DNA from: Betaproteobacteria bacterium
GTDB taxonomy: Bacteria > Pseudomonadota > Gammaproteobacteria > Burkholderiales > Burkholderiaceae_F
Reading direction: 5' to 3'
NCBI GenBank assembly: GCA_016861185.1
Contig: BOKW01000004.1
Coordinates: 186,001-250,000, forward strand
Length of the DNA stretch: 64,000 bases
Below, piece after piece: positions 8,232-15,816 of the stretch. Each line of letters starts with the position of its first letter. Within the stretch, counting starts at the first letter, position 1. Under the pieces are notes generated by a model, which saw nothing but the letters and a program-made list of their open reading frames with translations, ran no database searches and was not told the origin of the DNA. Both the position numbers and the translations under genes were made by a program.

Positions 8232-9383
8232 TTATTCCTCGAGGTAGCCGGTCACGTGCAATCCGAAGCCCGCCATCGACGGCATCTTGCGCGGGCGGGC
8301 GAGCAGCTTCATCGTGCCGACGTTCAGATCGCGCAGGATCTGCGCGCCGATGCCGTAGGTGCGCAGATCCATCTTCGCCGAGCGCGGCGCGGGCGACTTG
8401 CCGGCATCGATGTCGGCCAGCGCACCGAACTTGTCGAACAGCCGGTCGACCGGCTCGGCGCAGTTCAGCAGGATCAACACGCCGGCTTCGGCCCGCGCGA
8501 TGCGCGCGAGCGCTCTTCCGAACGGCCACGAATGGACGCTGACCTCGGTGTCGATCAGGTCGAGCACGGAAGTCGGCTCGTGCACGCGGACGAGCACCTC
8601 GCGCTGCGGATCGATCGGCCCTTTGACAAGCGCCAGGTGCGGCGCGCCGCTCGGCGTGTCGCGGTACGCGACCAGTTCGAACTCGCCGGCGAACGTGCGC
8701 ACACGGCGCGCGCCGACGCGCGTGATCAGCGACTCGGTCGCGGCCCGATAGTGGATCAGGTCGGCGATCGTGCCGATCTTCAGCCCGTGCTGCTGCGCGA
8801 ACGGAACGAGGTCCGGCAGCCGCGCCATCGTGCCGTCGTCGTTCATGATCTCGCACAGCACTGCCGCAGGCGTGAGCCCCGCCATGCGCGCGAGATCGCA
8901 GCACGCTTCGGTATGGCCCGCGCGCATCAGCACGCCGCCCGGCTGGGCGACCAGCGGGAACACGTGGCCCGGCTGCACGATGTCCTCGGGCTTCGCATCG
9001 GGACGCGTGGCCACGCGGATCGTGTGCGCGCGGTCGGCGGCGGAAATCCCGGTTGAAACGCCTTCGGCCGCCTCGATCGCGACCGTGAAGTTGGTCCCGT
9101 GCACCGTGCGGTTGTGCTGCGCCATCGGCGCGAGCCGCAGCCGCGCCGCGTGCTCGGCGGTGATCGGCATGCAGACCAGCCCGCGCCCGTACTTGGCGAG
9201 GAAGTTGATCTTCTCCGGCGTGACGAAGTCGGCGGCGAAGATCAGGTCGCCTTCGTTCTCGCGATCCTCGTCGTCGACCAGCACGACGATGCGGCCGTTG
9301 CGGATCTCCTCGACGATCTCCGGAATCGACGCGATCGGCGATTTCGCCGGCGTGGACGAAGGGGAAGGAACGGCTTGCAGCAT
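8232..9383 (-). CDS. ribBX: 3,4-dihydroxy-2-butanone-4-phosphate synthase with degenerate RibA-like domain (RibBX)
   Basis: This 383-residue protein has an intact N-terminal RibB domain ([17 protein letters not shown] near residue 37; [16 protein letters not shown]), which makes dihydroxybutanone phosphate from ribulose 5-phosphate. The C-terminal half (from about 205) follows the GTP cyclohydrolase II fold but lacks the zinc-binding Cys cluster. Where active RibA reads LR-C-D-C-G, this protein reads [15 protein letters not shown]. It therefore matches the RibBX variant described in Proteobacteria rather than bifunctional RibBA, and a separate ribA is expected elsewhere. The ATG at 9383 is preferred over an adjacent GTG. 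No FMN riboswitch is seen upstream. Confidence 0.88.
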   Translation of the reverse strand: MLQAVPSPSSTPAKSPIASIPEIVEEIRNGRIVVLVDDEDRENEGDLIFAADFVTPEKINFLAKYGRGLVCMPITAEHAARLRLAPMAQHNRTVHGTNFTVAIEAAEGVSTGISAADRAHTIRVATRPDAKPEDIVQPGHVFPLVAQPGGVLMRAGHTEACCDLARMAGLTPAAVLCEIMNDDGTMARLPDLVPFAQQHGLKIGTIADLIHYRAATESLITRVGARRVRTFAGEFELVAYRDTPSGAPHLALVKGPIDPQREVLVRVHEPTSVLDLIDTEVSVHSWPFGRALARIARAEAGVLILLNCAEPVDRLFDKFGALADIDAGKSPAPRSAKMDLRTYGIGAQILRDLNVGTMKLLARPRKMPSMAGFGLHVTGYLEE

Positions 9384-9454
9384 CACGACCTCCGCACCGG
9401 GCGGAAAGGAACGCGGATTCTACGCGCGGGCGACAGCGGCCGGGCGATCGAGTC

Positions 9455-9615
9455 TGTATTCACCACAGAGACACAGAGAGGAGCTTTTCTCTGTGCGCTC
9501 CGTGTCTCGGTGGTGAAATCACCGGCCTGCGCAGGCTCATGAACTCACCACCGAGACACCGAGACCGCCGAGAAAAACGGTTCTCTGTGCCTCCGTGCCT
9601 CTGTGGTGAAAAGAA
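9455..9615. repeat. Two inverted 'TTCACCACAGAG' repeat hairpins
   Basis: Two long imperfect hairpins stand in tandem between the OYE gene and ribBX. One runs from about 9460 (TTCACCACAGAGACACAGAG arm) to 9524 (CTCGGTGGTGAAATC arm), the other from about 9545 to 9612. They belong to the same dispersed family as the elements at 4.9, 10.8 and 19.2 kb. With the copies at 10.8 kb they bracket the OYE gene. Confidence 0.75.
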
Positions 9616-9624
9616 GCCCTTTCA

Positions 9625-10743
9625 CTACCGCTGCCCGAACGCGATATCGCCGAAGATCGGCGCACTTCCCCGCGGCAGCGCACGCCAGTACTGGCGCGGC
9701 GCCTGCACGGTGCCGCCGAGCGCGGCGGCGGCGTGCCACGGCCAGCGCGGGTCGTACAGGAAGCCGCGCGCCAGCGCGACCATGTCGGCGCGGCCTTCGG
9801 CGACGATCGCTTCGGCCTGCGCGGGTTCGGTGATCAGCCCCACCGCGATGGTCGGAAGTCCCGTCGCGCGCCGCAGCGCTTCGGCGAACGGCACCTGGTA
9901 ACCGGGCCCGAGCGCGATCTTCTGCCGCGGCGAAACGCCGCCGCTCGACACGTCGATCCAGTCGCAGCCGCGCGCCTTCAACTGTTGCGCGAGCTCGATC
10001 GTCTGCTCGAGCGTCCAGCTTTCTTCGCCGTCGAGCCAGTCGGTCGCCGACACGCGTACGCCGACCGGCTTCGACGCCGGAAACGCCGCGCGCACGGCAT
10101 CGAACACTTCGAGCGGAAAGCGCATGCGGTTGGCCAGCGAAGCTCCGTATTCGTCGTCGCGCCGGTTGGAAACGGACGACAGGAACTCGTGCAGCAGATA
10201 GCCATGCGCCATGTGGATTTCGATCGCGTCGAAGCCAAGCCGCTCCGCGCGGCGTGCCGATGCGGCGAAGGCTTCGCGCAGTCGCGCCAGATCGGCGCGG
10301 CTCAGCGCGCGCGGCGGCGTTTCGCCTTCGGCGTGGGCGAGCGCCGACGGCGCCTCCGCGGTCCAGCCGCCCTGTTCGGGCGGGATCTGCCGGCCGCCGT
10401 TCCATGGCTCGCGGCTCGAGCCTTTGCGGCCCGCGTGCGCAAGCTGGATGCCGAGTCTGGTCGGCGCGACTTCGCGCAGCATCGCGACGATCGGCGCGAG
10501 CGCCGCTTCGTTCGCGTCGGACCACAGACCGAGGCAGCCCGGCGTGATGCGCGCCTCGGGCGTCACCGCGGTCGCTTCGACGCACAGCAGTCCCGCGCCG
10601 GAAAGCGCAAGCGAGCCGAGATGCGCGGCGTGCCAAGCCGTGGCGCTGCCCTCGCGCGCCGAGTACTGGCACATCGGCGACACCATGGTGCGGTTGGGCA
10701 GCGTCAGGCCGCGGAAGGTGATGGGTTCGAAGAGTCTGGACAT
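9625..10743 (-). CDS. Old Yellow Enzyme family ene-reductase, YqjM-like
   Basis: This 372-residue FMN-dependent NAD(P)H:flavin oxidoreductase should reduce activated C=C bonds. Class features of the YqjM/xenobiotic-reductase branch are MCQYSAREG near residue 24 (active-site Cys) and IEIHMAHGYLLHEFLSSVSN (the His pair binding the substrate carbonyl). DYEYGASL-type NRRDDEYG and the C-terminal ADMVALARGFLYDPRWPWHAA complete the set. It sits between ribBX and a CPBP protease gene and is flanked on both sides by inverted repeats. It is therefore probably a later insertion into the riboflavin cluster; as an FMN enzyme it fits the neighbourhood only loosely. Confidence 0.92.
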   Translation of the reverse strand: MSRLFEPITFRGLTLPNRTMVSPMCQYSAREGSATAWHAAHLGSLALSGAGLLCVEATAVTPEARITPGCLGLWSDANEAALAPIVAMLREVAPTRLGIQLAHAGRKGSSREPWNGGRQIPPEQGGWTAEAPSALAHAEGETPPRALSRADLARLREAFAASARRAERLGFDAIEIHMAHGYLLHEFLSSVSNRRDDEYGASLANRMRFPLEVFDAVRAAFPASKPVGVRVSATDWLDGEESWTLEQTIELAQQLKARGCDWIDVSSGGVSPRQKIALGPGYQVPFAEALRRATGLPTIAVGLITEPAQAEAIVAEGRADMVALARGFLYDPRWPWHAAAALGGTVQAPRQYWRALPRGSAPIFGDIAFGQR

Positions 10744-10764
10744 GGTTCGCGGTTTGGCAAGTGT

Positions 10765-10917
10765 TGTTCACCACAGAGGCACAGAGAACTTCTTTTCTCG
10801 GTGGTCTCGGTGTCTCGGTCGTAAGTTCATCAGCCTGCGCAGGTCGGTGATTTCACCACCGAGACACGGAGCACACAGAGAAAAGCTCTCCTCGGTGCCT
10901 CCGTGGTGAACGCCGGC
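10765..10917. repeat. Two inverted 'TTCACCACAGAG' repeat hairpins
   Basis: Two hairpin-forming copies, about 10769-10829 and 10853-10914, fill the gap between the CPBP protease gene and the OYE gene. Arms such as TTCACCACAGAGGCACAGAG and CCTCCGTGGTGAA are near-identical to those at 9.5 kb, which implies recent spread or gene conversion. Confidence 0.75.
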
Positions 10918-10923
10918 CTTTGA

Positions 10924-11622
10924 TCACAGATGTGCCGCATAGACGCTGAGGTTCCACGCATTGTGGACGACGACCGGCAGCACGAGGCTGCCGCTGCGCG
11001 CACGCAGCCACAGATAGAGCAACGCGGCGGGCAGCACGCCCAAGGCCGTGCCCAGTGACACATCGTGCGCGGCGAAGAAGCTCGCGGTGACGACGACCCC
11101 GCCCCAGCCGAGCGGCGCGCCGCCGATCGTCCGGCGCCCAGTGAAGGCGCGGTCCGCCAACGCGAGCAGCACGCCGCGGAACGCGATCTCCTCCGCGAAC
11201 CCCGGCAGGGTCGCCTGATACAGCCAGGTTTCCACCGGTACGCCCGGCAGGCGAAAGCGCGACAGCGTCATCGCCGCGTAGTTGAGCGCGAGCACCGGCA
11301 GAGCCACGAGCGCGGCCGCGCGCAAAGAGCCCGGCCGCTGCGCCCAGGTGAAGCCGAACTCGCGCCACGCAAAGCCGGCGCGCCGCACCAGCAACGCCGC
11401 GAGCGCCAGCATGCCCGCAGCCGCGAGCAGCCCGCCGGCCCAGTTCCAGCGATCGCCGAGCAGACGATCGCCCGGCAACGAAGCGGGCAAGGCTGTCAGG
11501 CCGAAGTACAGCGCGAGCGCGGCGACGAAAGCGATCGCGTACGCGCGCCGCCGCGCATCGGCGAACGCCGGCGCAAGCAGCGCCGCGGCCACGGCGAGCG
11601 CCAGCAGCGGCGTGCCGGACAT
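10924..11622 (-). CDS. CPBP family intramembrane metalloprotease
   Basis: This 232-residue multi-pass membrane protein has about seven hydrophobic segments. The CPBP (Rce1/Abi-like) signature is present: the Glu-Glu pair in FAEEIAFRGVLLAL near residue 143, a His in SFFAAHDVSLG and the His/Asn of VVVHNAWNLSVY at the C-terminus. Bacterial members cleave membrane substrates or act in bacteriocin self-immunity; the substrate here is unknown. ATG at 11622 is chosen over a GTG one codon upstream. It begins 12 bp after ribE ends, so it may be expressed from the riboflavin operon. Confidence 0.85.
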   Translation of the reverse strand: MSGTPLLALAVAAALLAPAFADARRRAYAIAFVAALALYFGLTALPASLPGDRLLGDRWNWAGGLLAAAGMLALAALLVRRAGFAWREFGFTWAQRPGSLRAAALVALPVLALNYAAMTLSRFRLPGVPVETWLYQATLPGFAEEIAFRGVLLALADRAFTGRRTIGGAPLGWGGVVVTASFFAAHDVSLGTALGVLPAALLYLWLRARSGSLVLPVVVHNAWNLSVYAAHL

Positions 11623-11634
11623 CACGCAGGCAGC

Positions 11635-12246
11635 TCAAGCGTCCGTCGCGGCGAGCATGCGCTCGACGTAGCGCGCGATCAGGTCGACTTCGAGGTTCAC
11701 GCGCGCACCGGGCGCCAGGCGCTTGAGCGTCGTTACCTCGATCGTGTGCGGGATCAGATTGATCGCGAGCTCGCAGCCGGCCGCGGTATCGGTCACGCGA
11801 TTGACCGTCAGGCTCACGCCGTCGACCGCGACCGAGCCCTTGTAGGCGAAGTACTTCGCCAGTTCGCGCGGCGCGCGCACGACGAGGTCCCACGACTCGC
11901 CGACCGGCGCGAAGCGCACCACTTCGCCGACGCCGTCGACGTGGCCCGATACGAGATGTCCGCCGAGCTTGTCGCCGAGCGCGAGCGCGGTCTCGAGATT
12001 CACCTCGCCCGGCGCGTCGAGCCCGACGGTTCTGGCGAGGCTTTCGCGCGATACGTCGACGGTGAAGCGCTGCCCGGCGAGCGAAGTGATCGTCATGCAC
12101 GCACCGTTCAACGCGATGCTGTCGCCGACGCGCGCGCCCGCGAGCGGGACACGCTGCGCGTCGACCGTCAGCCGCACGCCGGCATCGGCGCCGAGCGGCT
12201 CGACGCGCTCGATGCGGCCGACGCCTTGAACGATTCCGGTGAACAT
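11635..12246 (-). CDS. ribE: Riboflavin synthase, alpha chain
   Basis: At 203 residues this is full length. It dismutates two molecules of 6,7-dimethyl-8-ribityllumazine to riboflavin. The N-terminal MFTGIVQGVGRIE that carries active-site residues is present, and the duplicated lumazine-binding barrels are seen as NGACMTITSL...FTVDVSRESLART and DGVSLTVNRV...INLIPHTIEVTTL. It follows ribD after a 64-bp gap filled by a CCCCCTTT-type repeat. The gene is called ribC in E. coli nomenclature. Confidence 0.95.
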   Translation of the reverse strand: MFTGIVQGVGRIERVEPLGADAGVRLTVDAQRVPLAGARVGDSIALNGACMTITSLAGQRFTVDVSRESLARTVGLDAPGEVNLETALALGDKLGGHLVSGHVDGVGEVVRFAPVGESWDLVVRAPRELAKYFAYKGSVAVDGVSLTVNRVTDTAAGCELAINLIPHTIEVTTLKRLAPGARVNLEVDLIARYVERMLAATDA

Positions 12247-12308
12247 CGAATCCCCCTTGCCCCGCCTTACTGCAAATCCCCCTGCTTCCTCTTTTCCAAA
12301 GGGGGGTG
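12247..12308. repeat. CCCCCTTT/AAAGGGGG palindromic repeat between ribE and ribD
   Basis: The short gap contains AATCCCCCTTGCCCC, AATCCCCCTGCTTCC and CTTTTCCAAAGGGGGG. The last forms a small hairpin with the preceding C-run. It belongs to the same family as the 3.3, 13.5, 51.1 and 60.5 kb clusters. Confidence 0.65.
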
Positions 12309-12310
12309 GT

Positions 12311-13402
12311 TCAGGTCCAGCGAGCGAGGATGCGCACGTCTTCGCCGACCGGCACCACTTCCCGGAAGCTCAGCCGCCGCGCGTGCGCGAGGTCGGACAA
12401 CGCGGGCAGATGGATCATGCCCTGCGCCTCGCCGATCAGCAGCGGCGCCAGATACACGAGCAGCTCGTCGACCACGCCCTCGCGCACCAGCGACCCGTTG
12501 AGCTTGAAGCCCGCCTCGACGTGCAGCTCGTTGACGCCGCGCCGCGCCAGTTCCTTCATCAACGTGGCCAGCTCGACCTTGCCATGTTCGTTCGGCAGCT
12601 CGATCACTTCCGCGTTGCGTTCGCGCAGCCGCGCGACCTTGCCGTCGTCGGCGAACGCGCACGCGACCAGCACCGGTTCGCCGTCGAAGATGCGTGCACC
12701 GGGATCGACCTCGAGCCGGCTGTCGACGAGCACCCTCAGCGGCTGCCGGCGCGTCTGCACCAGGCGCACGTTCAGTTGCGGGTCGTCGGCCTGCACGGTG
12801 CCGATGCCCGTGAGCACCGCGCAGGCACGCGCGCGCCACGCGTGGCCGTCGGCGCGCGCCGCCTCGGACGTGATCCAGCGCGATACGCCGTTGTCGAGCG
12901 CCGTCTTGCCGTCGAGGCTGGCGGCAATCTTCACGCGTACCCAGGGACGGCCGCGGTTCATCCGCGAGAAGAAGCCGATGTTCGTTTCGATCGCCTCGTT
13001 GCGCAGCAGACCGCAGCGCACGTCGATGCCGTTGGCGCGCAGCATCTCGAGCCCGCGCCCGGCGACTTGCGGGTTCGGGTCCTCGACGGCGGCGATGACG
13101 CGCGCGATGCGCGCCTCGATCAGCGCGGTCGCGCAGGGCGGCGTGCGGCCGAAATGCGAGCAGGGCTCGAGCGTGATGTAGGCGGTCGCGCCGTGCAGGT
13201 CATGGCCGTTGCGGCGCGCGTCGAGCAGTGCTTCGACCTCGGCGTGGTTCGATCCCGGCGGCTGCGTCCATCCTTCGCCGAGCACGCGGCCGTCGCGCGC
13301 GATCACGCAGCCGACACGCGGATTCGGCGTGGCGTGATAGAGCGCGCGCTGCGCGAGCGCCAGCGCGCGGCTCATCAACTGGTGATCGACCTCGGTGTAC
13401 AT
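12311..13402 (-). CDS. ribD: Bifunctional pyrimidine deaminase/reductase RibD
   Basis: This 363-residue enzyme performs the deamination and side-chain reduction steps after GTP cyclohydrolase II. The N-terminal deaminase domain has the zinc site HAEVEALLDARR near residue 50 and PCSHFGRTPPCATALIEARI. The C-terminal reductase domain carries RPWVRVKIAASLDGKTAL and the Arg-rich DSRLEVDPGARIF region, ending FREVVPVGEDVRIL. It is the first rib gene of the minus-strand cluster. The repeats directly upstream (13.4-13.7 kb) leave little room for a promoter other than close to the start. Confidence 0.95.
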   Translation of the reverse strand: MYTEVDHQLMSRALALAQRALYHATPNPRVGCVIARDGRVLGEGWTQPPGSNHAEVEALLDARRNGHDLHGATAYITLEPCSHFGRTPPCATALIEARIARVIAAVEDPNPQVAGRGLEMLRANGIDVRCGLLRNEAIETNIGFFSRMNRGRPWVRVKIAASLDGKTALDNGVSRWITSEAARADGHAWRARACAVLTGIGTVQADDPQLNVRLVQTRRQPLRVLVDSRLEVDPGARIFDGEPVLVACAFADDGKVARLRERNAEVIELPNEHGKVELATLMKELARRGVNELHVEAGFKLNGSLVREGVVDELLVYLAPLLIGEAQGMIHLPALSDLAHARRLSFREVVPVGEDVRILARWT

Positions 13403-13738
13403 GCGCGGATTCTACGGGCCGAGGCAAGCAGGCCGGGGCAGAGGCGCGGCCTTCGGGATGACGCTCGTGGACTCCCGCGGGAATGGACCGTCCCCCCTTT
13501 CGCAAACGGGGACCGGAGGGGGAGATCCGATTCATTCGCACCGAAGGTGCGTCTGTGCTCGTCCCCCTTTCGTAAAGGGGGACAGGAGGGGGGAATCCGA
13601 TTCACACGCACCGAAGGTGCGTCTGTGCTCGTCCCCCTTTCGTAAAGGGGGACAGGAGGGGGATTTTGAGTTGCGGCAACTCGCGGGCGTGCTTCTGAGA
13701 ATCCCCCTACCCCCCTTTTCCAAAGGGAGGTGCGCGAC
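13403..13738. repeat. Repeat-filled intergenic region with 70-bp tandem duplication
   Basis: This 336-bp gap between ribD and the first hsp20 holds no gene. It consists of CCCCCTTTCGTAAAGGGGG palindromes. One block is duplicated in tandem with a 70-bp period (13525-13594 and 13595-13664, differing at only a few bases); a partial copy lies on each side (about 13490-13524 and 13705-13735). Each unit also carries the small palindrome GCACCGAAGGTGC. The strand-symmetric hairpins may terminate the minus-strand hsp20 transcript before ribD. Confidence 0.85.
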
Positions 13739-14182
13739 TCAGCGGATCTGCAGCCGCTTGCTTGCGGCCGTCGCGCGTTTGGGCAGCGCGAGCTTCAGCA
13801 CGCCGTCGTCGAACTTCGCTTCCGCGCCCTCTTCGGTCACTTCGGCCGGCAGCTCGAAGCTGCGCGCGTAGCTCGCGGCGAAGCGCTCGGTGTGCAGCAC
13901 GCGTTCCCCGTCTTTGCGCTGCTTCTCGCTCTTCGTTTCGGCGTTGATCGAAACACGCGGCCCTTCGATCGTCACTTGGATGTCTTCCTTCTTCACGCCG
14001 GGCAGGTCGACCAGCACCTCGAAACGATCGCCCCGGTCGATCACGTCCATCCGCGCGCGCGCCACGCTCGGCAGTTCGGCCGTGCGCACCGGCGGGGCCG
14101 CGCGGGTGAAGAAGTCGGTGAAGCGTTCGTCGAAAAGCGCGTCGAACAGCGAGAAGGGCTCGCGGCGTACCAGATTGACCAT
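13739..14182 (-). CDS. Hsp20/alpha-crystallin family small heat shock protein (1 of 6)
   Basis: This 147-residue holdase has an N-terminal arm starting MVNLVRREPFSLFDALFDE, an alpha-crystallin domain from about residue 42 (RMDVIDRGDRFEVLVDLPGVKKEDIQV within it) and a C-terminal I-x-I-like LQI anchor. It shares the DLPGVKKEDI and FELPAEVTEEGAEAKF segments with the next two genes, so the three are tandem paralogues. It has its own sigma32-like promoter (14229-14257). The start is the ATG at 14182, inside a longer open frame. Confidence 0.94.
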   Translation of the reverse strand: MVNLVRREPFSLFDALFDERFTDFFTRAAPPVRTAELPSVARARMDVIDRGDRFEVLVDLPGVKKEDIQVTIEGPRVSINAETKSEKQRKDGERVLHTERFAASYARSFELPAEVTEEGAEAKFDDGVLKLALPKRATAASKRLQIR

Positions 14183-14228
14183 GGTTCGTTTCCTTATGTC
14201 GGGCGGCCGCCGATGCGGCCATGTACCC

Positions 14229-14257
14229 AAGCTGGGACGCGACGCGCCTGTTTCAAG
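14229..14257 (-). promoter_or_regulatory. Sigma32-like heat-shock promoter of hsp20 copy 1
   Basis: On the minus strand CTTGAA (14257-14252) is followed after 15 bp by CCCAGCTT (14236-14229), against a consensus of CTTGAA-N13/15-CCCCATnT. It lies about 47 bp upstream of the ATG. All four hsp20 promoters proposed in this window have the same 15-bp spacing. Confidence 0.6.
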
Positions 14258-14290
14258 TCCCGCGCGGCGCCGTGGAGGTCGCCGGCGACG

Positions 14291-14317
14291 AAAAAGGGCC
14301 GCTCGCGCGGGCGGCCC
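14291..14317 (-). terminator. Rho-independent terminator of hsp20 copy 2
   Basis: On the minus strand GGGCCGC and GCGGCCC form a 7-bp GC stem with an 8-nt loop, followed directly by TTTTT (14295-14291). It separates the transcript of copy 2 from the promoter of copy 1. A second hairpin (CCGCCGGCC..GGCCGGCGG) lies just before it at about 14343-14366. Confidence 0.7.
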
Positions 14318-14377
14318 CGATGACTGCCATCGCAGTCTCAAGCCGCCGGCCGCAAGGGCCGGCGGATCGATCGTCGT

Positions 14378-14833
14378 TCACTGAACGGTCAGCCGTTTGG
14401 CCTGCACGGCCGCCTTCTTCGGCAGCGTCAGCGTCAGCACGCCGTTCTCGTAGTGCGCTTCGGCGCCGGCGTCGGTGACTTCGGCGGGCAGCTCGAAGCT
14501 GCGCGCGAAGCGGGCCGCCGAACGCTCGGCGTAGATGACCTCGCCGCCGTCCTTCTTCACTTTCTCGTTCTTCGTCTCGGCGTTGATCAGCACGCGCGAG
14601 CCGTCGATCGAGACGTTGATGTCCTCCTTCTTCACGCCGGGCAGATCGACGGTGATCTCGTAACTCGAGCCGCTGTCGGTCACGTCCATCCGGGCGCGTT
14701 CGATCATCGAGTAGCCGCCGTCGAGCAGCGAGCTCGGCAGCCACGCCGGACGGCTGAAGAAGTCACGGAAAAACTCGTCGAACACCGGCGAAAAGGGATC
14801 CCGACGAACAAAGGGAGTCAGAGCAGTCGTCAT
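14378..14833 (-). CDS. Hsp20/alpha-crystallin family small heat shock protein (2 of 6)
   Basis: This 151-residue chaperone starts MTTALTPFVRRDPFSPVF. The alpha-crystallin domain (about 45-140) contains VTDSGSSYEITVDLPGVKKE and FELPAEVTDAGAEAHYENG. The C-terminal hydrophobic anchor is LTV. It is closest to copy 3, with an almost identical N-terminal arm and FELP segment, and so probably arose by tandem duplication. AGGAGG stands 8 bp before the ATG. It has a separate promoter and terminator. Confidence 0.94.
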   Translation of the reverse strand: MTTALTPFVRRDPFSPVFDEFFRDFFSRPAWLPSSLLDGGYSMIERARMDVTDSGSSYEITVDLPGVKKEDINVSIDGSRVLINAETKNEKVKKDGGEVIYAERSAARFARSFELPAEVTDAGAEAHYENGVLTLTLPKKAAVQAKRLTVQ

Positions 14834-14918
14834 TCAGTCAATCACCTCCTAGATCGGTCCCGGCCGCGATCCTGATCGGGCGGGGATCCAGTCGACCGGG
14901 ATCCACTCTCGGCGCCGG

Positions 14919-14947
14919 ATCTGGCGTCGGGGCGCGTTGCTTTCAAG
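14919..14947 (-). promoter_or_regulatory. Sigma32-like heat-shock promoter of hsp20 copy 2
   Basis: Minus strand CTTGAA (14947-14942), 15-bp spacer, then CGCCAGAT (14926-14919). The -35 is a perfect match and the -10 is partial (CxCCA..T). It lies about 86 bp upstream of the start codon. Confidence 0.5.
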
Positions 14948-15100
14948 CGGGGGGCAGTGGAAGCGTTGCGGCGAGTCGTCGCGTCAAAAAGAACATTTGG
15001 TCCCGCAGGCAACGCGCGGGTTCCGGAGCGTACAAAGCTCCGCCGTCGGCGGGGGTTTCGATGACGACGCCCGCCCGGGTGTCGCGACACCACACGCCCA

Positions 15101-15131
15101 AGAAAAGAAAAGGCCGCTTCGCAGCGGCCTT
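15101..15131 (-). terminator. Rho-independent terminator of hsp20 copy 3
   Basis: The minus strand reads AAGGCCGCT-GCGA-AGCGGCCTT followed by TTCTTTTCTT, a 9-bp perfect stem with a tetraloop and a T-rich tail. A second GC hairpin (GGCGGCC..GGCCGCC, about 15133-15151) precedes it. Confidence 0.75.
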
Positions 15132-15184
15132 CGGCGGCCCTTGCGGCCGCCGCCCTCCGGCATCCCGCCGGTAGGCTCAGGAAC

Positions 15185-15637
15185 TCAGTGGATCTCGAGC
15201 CGTTTCGTCGGCGTCGGCGTGCGCTTCGGCAGCATCAGCATCAGCACGCCGTTCTCGAAATGCGCATCCGCGCCGGCTTCGGTCACTTCCGTCGGCAGCT
15301 CGAAACTGCGCGCATAACGCGCCGCCGAACGCTCGGCATAGATGACCTTGTCGCCCTCTTTCTTCTCTTTTTCGGTCTTGGTCTCGGCGCTGATCAGCAC
15401 GCGCGAGCCTTCGATCGAAACGTTGATGTCGTCCTTCTTCACGCCCGGCAGTTCGACGGTGACTTCGTAGTTCGCGCCTTTGTCCACCACGTCCATGCGG
15501 GCGCGCTCGATGGTCTCCAACTCCCCTTCCAGCAGCGCCGGCGTCCATGCCGGCCGGCTCCAGAAGTCGCGGAACAGGTCCTCGAACATCGGCGAGAAGA
15601 GATCGCGACGTACGAACGGTGTCAGCCGAGTCGTCAT
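15185..15637 (-). CDS. Hsp20/alpha-crystallin family small heat shock protein (3 of 6)
   Basis: This 150-residue small heat shock protein starts MTTRLTPFVRRDLFSPMFE. The alpha-crystallin core includes DKGANYEVTVELPGVKKDDI and FELPTEVTEAGADAHFENG; the C-terminal anchor is LEI. AGGAGG lies about 9 bp before the ATG at 15637. It is a paralogue of copies 1 and 2. Upstream it carries both a sigma32-like promoter and an FNR-type dyad, suggesting control by heat and by low oxygen; only the motifs are seen. Confidence 0.94.
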   Translation of the reverse strand: MTTRLTPFVRRDLFSPMFEDLFRDFWSRPAWTPALLEGELETIERARMDVVDKGANYEVTVELPGVKKDDINVSIEGSRVLISAETKTEKEKKEGDKVIYAERSAARYARSFELPTEVTEAGADAHFENGVLMLMLPKRTPTPTKRLEIH

Positions 15638-15715
15638 ACACAGCCTCCTTGCTCTCGCTACCCGGCCCCGGCCCGCCCGGACCGGGATTTCCTTCTCCGG
15701 GCTGTTACTGCAATA

Positions 15716-15744
15716 AATCTAGGACGGCCGCGTGGTGAATCAAG
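15716..15744 (-). promoter_or_regulatory. Sigma32-like heat-shock promoter of hsp20 copy 3
   Basis: Minus strand CTTGAT (15744-15739), as in E. coli dnaK P1, then a 15-bp spacer, then CCTAGATT (15723-15716). It lies about 80 bp upstream of the ATG. The region is locally AT-rich compared with its surroundings. Confidence 0.55.
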
Positions 15745-15772
15745 GCGCGCGCGCTGTGGCGCGGCGCCGCGT

Positions 15773-15786
15773 TTGACCGGCGTCAA
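15773..15786. promoter_or_regulatory. FNR/ANR-type dyad upstream of hsp20 copy 3
   Basis: TTGAC-CGGC-GTCAA is a perfect 5-bp inverted repeat with a 4-bp spacer, matching TTGAy-N4-rTCAA. Its centre lies about 72 bp before the transcription start implied by the sigma32-like promoter, a class I activator distance. Similar dyads occur at 50096, 50721 and 54966. Confidence 0.5.
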
Positions 15787-15816
15787 GCCACGCTGCAAAT
15801 GAGACGCAGGTGCGAC

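Larger units (their letters stand above)
14834..15184. other. Intergenic region between hsp20 copies 2 and 3
   Basis: This 351-bp gap contains no gene. Read on the minus strand it holds the terminator hairpins of copy 3 (15101-15151), a stretch of about 150 bp without recognisable features, the sigma32-like promoter of copy 2 (14919-14947) and the 5' untranslated leader with AGGAGG. No convincing ROSE or fourU thermosensor pairing over the Shine-Dalgarno could be found by eye. Confidence 0.7.

Noticed and set aside
9384..9460. FMN riboswitch upstream of ribBX
   Set aside because: None of the conserved RFN blocks is present in the short leader; the region beyond is repeat hairpins.
13490..13740. 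CRISPR-like array
   Set aside because: The repeated units are adjacent duplications without unique spacers and no cas gene is near; they are palindromic intergenic elements.
14834..14918. RNA thermometer (ROSE/fourU) in the hsp20 leaders
   Set aside because: No U-rich or UYGCU segment pairing with the Shine-Dalgarno could be found by eye; a folding program would be needed to reopen this.
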